Assembly (NCBI GenBank): GCA_905250025.1 | Contig: CAJNOJ010000005.1 | Coordinates: 512,999-576,998 of the forward strand | Direction of reading: 5' to 3' | Source of the DNA: Adineta ricciae | Lineage: Eukaryota; Rotifera; Eurotatoria; Adinetida; Adinetidae | DNA: 64,000 nt | Shown here: piece by piece, positions 25,123 through 36,497 of the stretch | Position numbering within the stretch: the first letter of the stretch is position 1 | How the letters are laid out: each line of letters opens with the position of its first letter | Made by a program: the position numbers and the translations under genes | Notes under the pieces: model-generated | The model's input: only the letters and a program-made list of their open reading frames with translations | Told to the model about the DNA's origin: nothing | Database searches by the model: none

Positions 25123-27178
25123 AGGGGACTCGTCAAATGTTATAAAATTAGCATGACCTATGAGAATTAATTTTGTTATATGAACTTCTCAATCACACAC
25201 ACAACACTTCAGTGATTGATCGTAACTTGGTCAGAGATCTTCAGGGAGATTTAATATAAAGAATGCATAAACTTATTTATCTGTGTTCTTCACATGTCGA
25301 TAGAAAATAAGCAAGCTAATAGACAAACATGCATATAAAGAACGAAAACAGATATTGTATTCGTGGCATATTTAATTGATTAACTAAAATGTAATAAAGC
25401 TAATACGATTACTCGTATTGATTCTATTCTAACTAACAACGAGTCAAACTGATATACGAGATGTTACGCTCGAGATTTTTTGACAAATAATCAAAACGCA
25501 TTTAGGATTTGTGTTAATACTCCGCTATTCATTTCCAATGAACCACGTGAAATTGGTTATCAAAAAAAAACGAAATGAGTAGATTTGATTCTTTTGAAAA
25601 GACTTCATATATTGTTTGTATCCAATGTATTTGGATATAGATTAACCAAAGTCATCATTAACCTTGTGCATCCTTATATTCTATTTTGAATCGAATCAGT
25701 ACAAAAGCATAGTTTCCTTCTTTTCCTTTCAAATATCTTTTACTATTTGGCAATATATCCCAGCGAGAACTTCAATTAACCATAGAGTCTACAAAGCGGA
25801 ACTAGTGCGTAATACGTCGACAGCGGTATGATATGTCATTGTTAATTTTTACCTCTGCCATGTCAAGCTGCCTTCGTCTATTTAAATAATAGTCTCCCAG
25901 GAACCGTGTTGCATATACAAATGAATTCTCTTTCTCTCTCTATATATATTTTCCTCTCTCGCATCAATTATATTTATTCAGAGAACTAAGATCGTAAGTC
26001 AGGCAATATTTACATCTATGTAAATATTTTTTGTTAGATATCTCATCGTTGTGCAAGATGTATTTCTCGAGGATTCTTTTCTTTAGCAGCTCGTCTTTCC
26101 TATCGTGCCTGATATGTAATTCTTTCGCCATTGATTCTGCGTTATTTCTAATTTGAATGAAAAGAAAAACAGGGTATGTAAGTAATAGATTTCGATCGAT
26201 TAGCATTTGGAGAACAAGAAAAAGAATACTGTTCACATTAAACTTTCATTGAGTGTTGTCAATTGGTTAAAGAAGAAACTTGTTTGACAATAAGAAGAGG
26301 AGAAGAAAATGTGTTATAAGACATACAGTTCTCGTTTTTCTCTTCTACTTAGTCGATGCACAGCAGATGTGCTAAAATTGTAATTCATTATGATTATTGA
26401 TAACCTGAATAAATAGAATCTCTGCATGATCAATCAAATTAATCAATTTCGCAGGGTGTTTTTCGCTAGAAATATCTATCGAACTTTTCTACAATCACTT
26501 CCTACCCATTCACATGTGTGATTATCTGATTGAGTATCTTGCGATTTATAAGCATAACCGACTATTAAGTACTTTTTCTTTCAAAGATAAACATTGCTAC
26601 TGCAACTTGTCATTCATATTTCTCTCTTCTTTTCTAGACAAATACACCTCGCCAATTCATGCTTATATACTTAATAAACAGATGTTTCTATTAACACAAT
26701 ATACTTCCTGACAATTTACTTCTCGGCTTACAGATTCATAATCAATAAATACGTTTAATTGAATTTATCACGCTAAGTTAAGCTCAAGTTTGTGAACATT
26801 ATTTTATACAATACAGGAAGAATAGACTGAGAGGGTAAAGTGCAGTTAGTCAACAAGCACTATATTTTCCTTCCTTTCACCGTTTAATTGCCATTAGACA
26901 AGCGAGAAATAAACAACAAAAAAAAACACAAATCCTTCGATCTCATAAACTGCCTAATGTTTCTTTCTCTTTTTTGTCATTCACATGGGACATAAAGGAG
27001 AAAAAAAGTCAAGTCGATAAAAGTCTTTCTCTCATTATCATTCATCGACAAATATTTGTGCTTATGAACACACTGAAAAAAGACGTATTGATGAAAGAAA
27101 CCGTTAACTGCAAACAGATTCTTGAGAACAAAACTCACTCTTATTCATTACTTCAAAAAATTCTACATCAACATAATT
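25123..27178. other. Gene-poor AT-rich stretch upstream of P2X
   Basis: About 2 kb with no exon I can support. The 90-codon minus frame at 25964-26236 has no domain and sits in an AT-rich context. There is a TC/TA run at 25927-25965. The far end presumably contains the P2X promoter. Confidence 0.45.
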
Positions 27179-28562
27179 ATGCCTGAAACAACCTGTGAAA
27201 AAGTAAAACGCCATTGTGCACCATTTACGTATGCTTTTACGCCTAGTCATATCAAATCGGTTCTTGTTGGAACAGTCACTGAATACGAAAGTAAGTTGCT
27301 TGTTCTCATTCAATCCAACTCATTTCTAATCCCCTTTAGCACCGAAGATTGTTACTATACACTCGTACTCGATTGCGTTAACATGTCGATTTGTCCAATT
27401 ACTTATTCTATTCTATGCATTCGGTTATCTTATGTGGTATAAACGTGGTTATCAAGAACGCGATCCTTCACTGATATCGTCTGTCACGCTGAAAGTTAAA
27501 GGCGTAGCGAGCCTGTCAAGAAATCGAACAATTACATTAGACAATGCGGATTACGTTATACCACCTCAAGAAAACAATGCTATTTTTATAATGACTAATT
27601 TTATTCGTACGGATCAACAACCGAGACGTTGCGGTGAAGGATTCGATATTAAAGATGCTAAGTGTACCAACGATAGTCAATGTGCTAAATTTGGTCCATA
27701 TCCTTCAAAGAGTAATGGGCGTTGGACGGGAAAATGTAATTCAGAAGGTCGCTGTGAAATCGAAGGCTGGTGTCCCGTGGAGAATGATCTCGATATGCCA
27801 AATCCAATGATGGATTCGTTAAATTTTACTGTATTTGTGAAAAATTTCGTTGAATTTACCCGTTTTAATGTTTCCAGAACGAACATATTTCATGATTCAA
27901 AAGGTGATAAATCATGTCACTATCATCCGATTAACGATAAATACTGTCCAATATTTCGAGTAGAAGATTTACTAAATTTTGTCGAACCAGATGCGGAAGA
28001 ACGCGCTAAAATGCTTCAGTTCGGCGCCGTTGTTCGGATTAAAATCGACTGGATTTGTAATTTAGATTTAGGTGAAGATGAATGCAAACCCAAGTATTCG
28101 TTTGGCCGTTTAGATTCTCGATATAAAGAAGAAAAGTTTTCGTTCGGTTTTAACTTTCGTTATGCATCGCACTGGAAATGGCGAACAAATTCTCATCGCA
28201 CACTAACTAAAGCATTTGGTTTACGTTTGATTGTTACTGTTAACGGTGAAGCTGGTCGATTTGACTTTCTGGTTTTAACACTCAACATAGGCTCAATGAT
28301 TGGTGTCCTTGGTTTGGCGACATTTATATGTGATATTGTTGCACTATATTTCTGTAAACAAGGTTCGGTTTATCGAAGACAAAAATTTCAAACGATTAGC
28401 CTCGCACAATTACCACCGCCGACTACAACAGTCTCAACAGCACCATTAACAGCAGCGGCAGTTACGCAGAAACGCTCGTCCTCGATGGATGACAAGTATC
28501 CGGTATATGCAGTACGATTTAAGCGAATGAATAGTCATTTGGCCGAGGGTGATGAATGTTAA
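27179..28562 (+). CDS. P2RX: P2X purinergic receptor (ATP-gated cation channel)
   Basis: Trimeric plasma-membrane channel opened by extracellular ATP. Two exons, 27179-27290 and 27340-28562 (49-nt intron, GTAAGT..TTTAG), give 444 aa. The start MPETTCEKVKRHC lies in a short cytosolic N-terminus, followed by TM1 (about 56-69, FVQLLILFYAFGYLMW). The ATP-contact lysines sit in TLKVKGVA (about 89/91), and NFRYASHW and TLTKAFGLRL carry the conserved Asn-Phe-Arg and Lys of the ATP site. The ectodomain has the cysteine pattern GRCEIEGWCPVE and YCPIFR. TM2 is about LNIGSMIGVLGLATFICDIVAL, ending in a 75-residue cytosolic tail. All key residues for ATP binding look present. Subtype cannot be assigned. 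Confidence 0.95.
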
Positions 28563-30939
28563 ACATTTGTTGTATATGATATGCGCATTTGTGTCGATAT
28601 GCATTTTATCTTTAGATATATATATATACACTTCTTTAATAGATTTAATTCCACTTCACTCGATTTGTATAAACGAGTGTTTCTTTTTCTATAATTAAAA
28701 TTATTTGTTAAGAAATACGAGAGATCTGAAGTATTGGGAATTTGAATTGTTCGTGCTGATCGATATCAATATAGAATAAAATTAATTAGGAAAACGACTG
28801 TTCTAGTGAATTTTATTGTCTATTTCATGAGAATATTTCTTCGTTTGAATGGTTCAATGAGTTAATTATGAATAAATAAGTTTTTTATATAATAGAAAAT
28901 AAAAATAAAAAGAACTGCTTCCACATCTCAATTAATAGAAAGCCTTGGTGTATGAATACAATGATAGAGAGCATAATAAAACGACTGTCAATAGACCTCT
29001 TCATATGATATTTTTCCTCTAAATGCATTTGCGTGATTGGATTTCGTTTTATAATGGTTGAGGGTGTTTTCTATCAGTAGCATTTCATTGTCGACTACTG
29101 AAGTTGCTTGAGCGGTGCATCGATTCAATTAATGTTTGTTCTGACGTATGATTCGATTGAAAGACCTATTTCCATGAAAACAATCTGGAAAGTGCACATT
29201 TGGTTATACTGAATATCAAATTAGTCGTGTTTTGGTTAACTCAATAAATAATAATAATAATAATAATAAAACCGATAGGGTCATGCGCTACTATGGTAGT
29301 TCGAGATGTCTCATCAGCTGAAGAAATTATCTGCTCTAATATCATCAAGACATACATATACCTAGATCGATAATTGACATTTATCGATTACTATTTAGAA
29401 CATATGTAGAATAGAATCGGTTTCGTAGCCTACCTTCCCGTCAGATTATGTGTAAAAAAGGACTATGCATGGCTCAATGCAAATATTAATTGATTCTCTG
29501 ATGACGATTAAGAAAAATCGAATTTTCTAAAATAGGTTTCACACATGTAGTTCTGTTGTTTTCTTGAGCACCCTAAAACACAATCTCAATCAATTTCAGT
29601 TGTGCAATTTTGCATTGCTTTCGATGAACACATTTCCACTGTCACCGAATTGTGCTATAATACATTACAAGCGAAAAGCGACTCACCTTCAGAAGGGTAT
29701 TAGTTTCTTCGGTGACAAGTTCTTTCTTTTCAGATTGAACGACATCAACTTCCATTGGAGTGTCTATAACATCCTTTATTGAATTCACTATTCGAGAGTT
29801 CATCGAGTGTGCGTACGGAAAAATAATTTGTCAGAGTAGACACTGGTAGAAAGGTGTATTTAACATGCTATCAAGTATATGTCGGTGGTGTCACCATTGA
29901 TAATTACATAGATACTAAACCACTGGTAGACAATTTTTTAAAATTGTTTCCCGGACTAGAGAATCGAATAGTGAAAAGGATTGGGAAATATTTCGTCTGT
30001 AATATTTCGTTAGTCTTTTTGTACGGTAATATCGAATCGAATCTTTCATCATCTTAATTTCTTGTGTTAAAAAACAAGATATGAATATATACGATGATTT
30101 TCAATCGAAGAGAATGCGATCGTGATCAATTTTTTGGAATAGATTCTTTATGTATTATCGTCAACACAATATGGAAACGAATCTGTAAAAACTTGAAAAA
30201 GTAAACATTATTGCACCCGTTATCGAACTAAAACAAATTCAATCATTCTGATAAAGATTATTATAATATACTCTTCGTCATATTTTCTGAATTGAATTAA
30301 ACGAATTACGCAACTGCATATCGTTCAATAATCAAGTACCGCTCATCCTTCGAATTCGCCGACCCTTTCCTGAAAGAATTCTTCTGGTGTTGAACATGTT
30401 CAAACGGTTTGAAAAACACATAAGACACTGCAATTGTCACTAGTCCTCAGCTGAATCATGATACTGTGTCACGCGTTAGAGTTAATAGAAAGCAAAGATT
30501 GTTCTTTTTTCATGAAACGAACCAATTAGGCATTTGTCAGTGAGTAGTTGTCCAGTGTTGGCTGAGTTTCACAGCTAACAATTGCTTCTTTTCTATACTT
30601 TCAGGAAAATGATACCCTATCGAATATTTTCATTGAACGTTCGCGAAATTCCTTTTAAAAATCTTTGATTTTTGATAAGGTTGCCCCACATGTATACTCT
30701 ACGGTGAAACTGGAATTCTAACGTCTAGTCGTTCGTCGGCCACTCACAGCTAGCCGTTATCACGACTGCCTCCGTTATACTTTTTTGCGATGTATATTGA
30801 CTAAAATCCTGTCGAAAGACCTGACGTATCCTAACAAACAACTACCTTCTACAACAGAATTTGTAAAACACACAGAAAACTATTTCTTTTAAAAGAAGAA
30901 AGGAAGAAGTCTAAGCTTGGTGAATAAGAAAAAACTAAG
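28563..30939. other. Gene-poor stretch with an AAT microsatellite
   Basis: AT-rich sequence with no supportable gene. A microsatellite of AAT units lies at about 29247-29270. Short plus frames at 29564-29782 and 29854-30057 show no domain, no good splice context and no compositional shift, so I leave them uncalled. Confidence 0.45.
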
Positions 30940-31180
30940 CTCAGGTTTGAATTCTGTGGCATCGATTACCCTTCGGTTAACCCTTAGTGTGAATATTATT
31001 ATTGTATGCATAGTCGATAATAAGCTAATTATTAGTTAATAATTAATTAAAACAAACACCAGATTCGAATTCATCGACGTCAATTACCCTTCGGTCAATC
31101 CTTACTGTGCATATGAATAACCCATGCCTAGTTAACAATTCATTAATAACTAATTAATAAAAAGTAAACTCAGATTCAAG
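30940..31180 (+). repeat. Two diverged tandem copies of a unit of about 120 bp
   Basis: Both copies contain, in order, AGATTCGAATTC-like and CATCGA sequence, (C/A)ATTACCCTTCGGT(T/C)AA(C/T)CCTTA, TGTG, a CATAGT/CATGCCTAGT segment and an AT-rich tail of TTAATAA/TAATTAA. Copy 1 spans about 30940-31060, copy 2 about 31061-31180. No coding potential. Confidence 0.7.
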
Positions 31181-31369
31181 TTCCCCGAACAGTAATCACT
31201 TTCTAACAACCATCGATCAATTTCATTGATTTTAGAAATGCTATTTTCTGATTAGATAGGACAGACAGACAAACTTTAAGCTTTTTAGCACAGCATTTAA
31301 ACGCTGTACAACCCTTCTTTTCAGAGAAGGGAATAAGACAACCAATGATTAATCTTGAATTCTTCTAAT

Positions 31370-32197
31370 CAGAGGTAGGACGAGTACAAGTACCTCAAGT
31401 AAAAGTATTTTACTTGAGCTTGCAAAAAACTACTTGATACTTATACTTCTACTTTTATAAAAGTATTTGGTACTTTTACTTTTACTTTAGTAAAACACTT
31501 TGATACTTTTACTTGAGTACAAAAACTTGTAGTTTGTAGTTTGTACTTGAAAATAATAGCAATATTATTTGTTTTGTTGAACTTTTGACGCTCATTTTTT
31601 GGTGCTGAATTGATCAAGTTTAGATTCAACTGCTTGTATATTCTAACAACAAGTTGGACACATCATTTTTATCAAAATGTTTTGGTAGAATCTTATATTC
31701 TGTTTCTTTATTTAATGCACGTCTCATCTTCGATGCTATCGATATTTTGATTCGATTATTTTATACATATACATAGTAGTTTTATATATTCCTTTATCGT
31801 TGAAAATGCCTATTCAAATATAGTCGTAATATCGAATATTATTTTTTATTTCATAAAAATTAAGCATGCTATAAGCAGTTTATTGGTTTTAACTTAGAGT
31901 GAAGAAAATTGGTTTAAGATCTATCAAAATAGGTTAAATAACATATCATCCTAGAATTTTTTTATTGAAATACTTCTGTTTTCATTAGATTTATGTTTCA
32001 TTAATGCTTCAAGTACAAAGTACAAACTACAAGTTTTTGTGCTCAAGTAAAAGTATCAAAGTATTTCACTAAAGTAAAAGTAACAAGTACTTTTCAGAAA
32101 GTACAAGTACAAGTAAATCGTTTGAATACTTGTACTTGTACTTTTTACTTGAAAAAGTACGGAAAGTCCAAGTACAAATATTTACTTCCTAGCTCGG
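31370..32197. mobile_element. hAT-type foldback MITE with 8-bp target-site duplication
   Basis: An 828-bp element flanked by the direct repeat CTTCTAAT (31362-31369 and 32198-32205). The left end reads CAGAGGTAGGACGAGTACAA; the right end, reverse-complemented, reads CCGAGCTAGGAAGTAAATAT. Both ends continue inward as long imperfect inverted repeats built of AAGTA/TACTT words (about 31378-31550 and 32008-32185). The middle is AT-rich and has no transposase. An 8-bp duplication and a CAGRG-like terminus are typical of the hAT superfamily. Confidence 0.85.
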
Positions 32198-32513
32198 CTT
32201 CTAATGTTATATGAAACACTTCAGCTTTGAAAATAAAATAGTATCTTTTCTCATATTTGTAAAAGAACGAAAAGAGTTGCATAGATATAGATAATATTAT
32301 CTTGCGATTCATCATTCATATCTTTGTTTCAATGTTCTCGAGAGGCATGATTCATCAAATCTTCTTCTGTGTTGTTAGGTAATTAATGACTTTTTTCTTA
32401 ATTAATTATAACTAATTTAATGCAATTTTATTATAGTTTATCAAGTATGGTCAAGATTATCTTTCTACATTGAATTTTGAATCTCTATTTAAATACATTT
32501 TATTTGTTTAGTT

Positions 32514-33434
32514 TTGCCATTATTTGTCAAATGTCAGGTTAATATTTGTCCTACAGCAACATGGTCACCAAATGGTATAACAGTAGCTGGTGGTCATAGG
32601 TCAGGTTCTGCATTTAATCAATTAAATACTCCTATCGGAATACTTCTTGATGATGATCAAACGATTTTCGTAGCAGATACATTAAATCATCGAATTGTTA
32701 AATGGAAAGCAAATGTTTCCAGTGGTTCGTTAGTTGCTGGTGGAAATGGTAAGGGTGATCGTTTGGATCAATTGAATAGTCCACAATATATTGCTATGGA
32801 TAAAGATAAAGCAATATATATTGGTGATTGGGGAAATCGGCGTTTACAACGGTGGATTCAAAATACACAGAGTGGGAAAACTATTCTAGGAAATATTACT
32901 CTTCTTGGTATAACATTTGATAATGAAGGATCTTTTTATCTATCAGATTATATAAATAATCAAGTAACTAAATGGCGTCTTGGTCAAACAACTGGACAGA
33001 TAATTGCTTTAGGATTAAATATTCCTCGAATGATACGTCTTGATTCATATCGATCTGTTTATGTAGCTGATACACACAATCATCGAATAATGAAATTTAA
33101 TGAAGGAATTACAAAAGGTATTGTCGTAGCTGGTAGAACAAATGATTCTGGATCAGCTGAAGATCAATTAAATTATCCGAGAAGTGTTATAGTCGACGAT
33201 TCGGGTAGTATTTATGTAGCAGATACAAATAATCACCGAATAATGCGTTGGTTAAAAGGTGCTACATCAGGTACACTTGTTGTTGGTGGACGTGGTGGTG
33301 GTACGGCATCTGATCAACTATTTTATCCTAGTGATTTAATTTTCGATATATATGGAAATCTATACGTTGCTGATACATTCAATCACCGAGTACAAAAATT
33401 TCTTATCAATAAAAATTCATGTGATATATTATAA
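32514..33434 (+). CDS. NHL-repeat (six-bladed beta-propeller) protein, probably secreted
   Basis: About 300 residues made almost entirely of NHL repeats. The recurring unit is seen as IFVADTLNHRIVKW, VYVADTHNHRIMKF, IYVADTNNHRIMRW and LYVADTFNHRVQKF, each preceded by a LNxPxGIxxDD-type strand and separated by VAGG turns. This makes five to six blades, enough for one propeller. The coding frame is open from 32506 after a good acceptor (TTATTTGTTTAG, ending 32511). The listed start is not an ATG: the true first exon with a signal peptide should lie upstream (a candidate ATG is at 32330-32350) but no donor with matching phase was found. Bdelloids carry many such genes. The propeller is a binding scaffold; no ligand can be inferred. 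It is related to the NHL part of the gene at 53.4 kb. Confidence 0.8.
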   Translation: MPLFVKCQVNICPTATWSPNGITVAGGHRSGSAFNQLNTPIGILLDDDQTIFVADTLNHRIVKWKANVSSGSLVAGGNGKGDRLDQLNSPQYIAMDKDKAIYIGDWGNRRLQRWIQNTQSGKTILGNITLLGITFDNEGSFYLSDYINNQVTKWRLGQTTGQIIALGLNIPRMIRLDSYRSVYVADTHNHRIMKFNEGITKGIVVAGRTNDSGSAEDQLNYPRSVIVDDSGSIYVADTNNHRIMRWLKGATSGTLVVGGRGGGTASDQLFYPSDLIFDIYGNLYVADTFNHRVQKFLINKNSCDIL

Positions 33435-33954
33435 ATTATCAATATTTTGTTTTACTTCAGTTAAATAACATTTTCTTCGTTTCTATTTTGAAGTAATTTT
33501 TCAAAAATTTGTTTCATTAAATTTAATGGAAATTGACACAGAAAAATATTGGACATTTTTTTTATGAATATCTAAGTAATGAACTGTCTAATTCAACTTC
33601 GAATATAAATAAAGACTCAGCTACTTGCCTTAACTTCAAAGATAAATGAATAAAACGAAAGTTAAATCTTTAGTATATAGTAGGATTAGATATAGTTTTG
33701 ATTGACAGATTTATGGTTCATTAATATATTCTCTTATAGAAATAGGAATTGTTTGAAATCGATAGGAATAGATTTATTTTAGTTTGACTTAATCATAACT
33801 CACATATATATGTGAAACTATATTTAAATATGATTTATAGATATGAATAAGTAAAACTATGTCGTTCTTCGGTACCGATTTTATCTTAATGTATATTTTT
33901 TAAATATTCACTTATATTTGAACCTATATATATTAGACAGCTACTCGACTCACA

Positions 33955-34149
33955 ATGGACAAAATCGTAGTCGATCTTCAAGTTCCACTTCAGACATTGC
34001 AAGTAGCGTCAGTACATGTATCACTCAGCAGAGTGAAGAGAGCGGAAGACATAGTCATTCTTCGACCTTTTGATATGAAGGCTCTGCAAGTACCACCTTC
34101 TCTTACTCAAGACGCTGACCCAGGGCGAAATCACCCCACAGGACCCTGA
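33955..34149 (+). pseudogene. Fragment of a Pif1-type helicase (Helitron-like), C-terminal motif
   Basis: The 64-codon frame reads DKIVVDLQVPLQTLQVASV then HVSLSRVKRAEDIVILRPF. This is the end of a Pif1/RecD-like helicase, motif VI (a Y/H-V-x-L-S-R-V arrangement), as found in Helitron Rep-helicases and related mobile helicases. Nothing of the rest of the helicase is readable in the neighbouring frames, so it is a truncated remnant. Confidence 0.6.
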
Positions 34150-34890
34150 AGGATTCCTAAACAGTCCGACAACATCCAAGAGTCGGATTCAGCAGGATAT
34201 GACAACAACAACCACTGTATATGGTACTTCCGTTAATTGAGGATCTTGAAGAATTTTTGAGAACTTTCAAGCTCTAGCAACCTTATCATAAGTAAAACTG
34301 ATCAACATTTTAGGGGAAAGTAGTTTTACAATTTTTAATAAGATCTTCTCTGAAGATCAAGCGACATTTATTGTTAAAATTCCTTGTTGATGATTGAACT
34401 TCTAACGGTCAGTTCGAACGTTATATATATGAGTACAGTGCCGTAATACTATAACCTCATTCGAAAATTAAGCCTAGAACTGTTTTGTTCCTAATTTTTT
34501 TTCGATTTCAGACTAGAACAAATCGATACAATTTCATTAAAGCAGATTCATCATATTCATTGAAGTTTTTTATTTATTATACAATTGTCCTTTTTTGTCA
34601 AAGTAGGTTCATTTTTTAGCATGTTCTTCTTTTACTTTTTAGTATTAATGTATTCGGAAATTTTTGAACGCTTATGGATTCAAATTTCCTTTATGGTACG
34701 TAAATTTTAGTTTTACAACAACTGTAAATTCTTTTTGACCACTAAAAATGGTGTTGATTGTTAGAATAATCGCTTTTTTGTTAGGGGTTTTCATTTTTTT
34801 TCTATCGTAAAACAGTACTTTCATGTAGTGAAAGAATTATTTTGAAATAAACAGTAAATAATACTAATAAAGCAAATTAAAAATGCACTT

Positions 34891-35105
34891 ATGAACCCAA
34901 GAGAAGTCCGGTGGTTCCAGGATTATCCGGATGTCGGAAATCAACGGATCCGACAACTTCCGATCGGATTCCTGTACCAAAGATTCCGACGATTTCCGAC
35001 CCGGATTTTGTCGGAAGTTATCGGATTCCCGAAGGAACCTGCGGGATTTAGTAGGTTTTTCGACAGGATCCGGAGCCCGGATTACTCGTCTTGGGTAGGT
35101 TCCCG
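34891..35105. repeat. GC-richer block of degenerate TCCGA/TCGGA words
   Basis: An isolated block much richer in C and G than its surroundings, built of recurring TTCCGAC, TCCGGAT, GGATTCC and GTCGGAA words in both orientations. The open frame across it is an artefact of this repetition. Shorter stretches with the same words occur at about 34160-34190 and 52875-52955, suggesting a repeat family or a transposable-element end. Confidence 0.5.
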
Positions 35106-35479
35106 ACTACTGAATAAAGACGCTTATTATTAGTATTGGGATATACATTCTTGTTTTTTCTTTGTGCGCGCATAAAAGGATACAAGCTATTTTAAAATGG
35201 TCGTGTTAACGATAGAATATATATGACGTGTTCCTGTAATAGTTGGGGTTTCCGACTATACGTAAGACATGGCGAGACAAAGTATACGATCAAGCATTTT
35301 CTTTTTTAACATGTAACTGTATGCCAAAATTTATTTCGTGTGCTGATAGAAAAGATCAGCTGCTAAGATATTCGGTTCGCATTAACGCTTTTGGTTTTCA
35401 ACCGTTGTTCAGTAGCAGTCGGGAACCGCGATTGCTACCGTAAAACAGTATAAAGTTCTATAGGGTGTACACGCGTTTT

Positions 35480-35890
35480 TCCAGGGGTCTTGTCTGTTTG
35501 GGTCACTAGCGAACAAAAACGACTTCGACTTTGTACGTTGGTAGGAAGTGAGACAATTATACGTGGCTTGATGAAAATGATCCAGCAAGAACCAGTGTTC
35601 ATCGGAACAGATCTGAGTTTAGATCAATGTTTTACTTTTTCTTATACATGAAGTTGATAGAGGTATAGAACTATCCATCTCGTACCTATTACTAATAAAA
35701 TAAGCAAATTCATTACGAACAAATCATCAGTTCGCTCATGATAATGGTCTTTCACATGTTCATCGAGAAGTTGTTAACTATTCAACAGAGGAAGGTAGCG
35801 TAACAATTCCACATCCACCGTATTCATCAGATCTTCCACCGAGTGAGTTTTCGCGGATCGTGCAAGCAAAGAATCGCCGACTCAGGAGGT
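35480..35890 (+). pseudogene. Degraded mariner-family transposase
   Basis: Broken transposase frames can be followed in order: TSEQKRLRLCTLVGSETIIR; then, after a frameshift, WLDENDPARTSVHRNRSEF; then a gap; then SHDNGLSHVHREVVNYS and IPHPPYSSDLPPSEF from 35734 to about 35850. These are the mariner landmarks (VGDET, the HDNARPH region and PHPPYSPDLAPSDF). The first catalytic Asp is replaced (VGSET), and frameshifts and stops separate the blocks, so the element is dead. Terminal repeats were not identified. Confidence 0.8.
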
Positions 35891-36497
35891 TTCCACCATA
35901 GAATAGTGATGACTATTTTGAGCATCTAATAAAATAACCATGTAAATATTTTTTGTTCTTTTCATATTCTAGTTTATGCTGCCAAAATTTCTTTTTGGCT
36001 ATAGCAATTATGGAATTAATCTAGTAGAGTGTAACACCTGAATCCAGAATCGAGGTGTTCTATTGATTATTAAAGACGAGATCTTATACTGCACATTGTT
36101 TTAGAAAACATTCAATATTTACGGTTGTACAAAATTGTAAACATCGGAGCTCAGAATTGTTTGTACGTTCTAAGTTTTATAATAATTCTTGATGGAAAAC
36201 GTACATTTCATTCATGTGAAAACACTTTCTAAACGTTATTTTCTTCCACTACTTGCATGAACTCACAGGTTATTCATGTATATCCATACCTGCTATGACT
36301 TTCAAAATGATCATTTGTGCGTTTTAGTCTTGCATTCTAGAAAAGTGAAATGATTTCATATGACAATTAACTTCTATATTTTACAAGCAAATTATTCCAA
36401 GAAAAGAAAAAACAACTATCTGCAGCACATCATTGTGTACACATTTCTCGACGAAGACAAAAAGAAGTGCATTGCAACAACAGAGATATTTTTCATG

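Noticed and set aside
25964-26236. 90-codon minus frame
   Set aside because: AT-rich, begins in a non-ATG context, no domain or splice support.
29854-30057. 67-codon plus frame
   Set aside because: No recognisable motif and no continuation through splice sites; could be chance.
34891-35133. 80-codon plus frame rich in Phe/Pro/Arg
   Set aside because: The frame is produced by repeated TTCCGA-type words in a repeat block, not by a protein.
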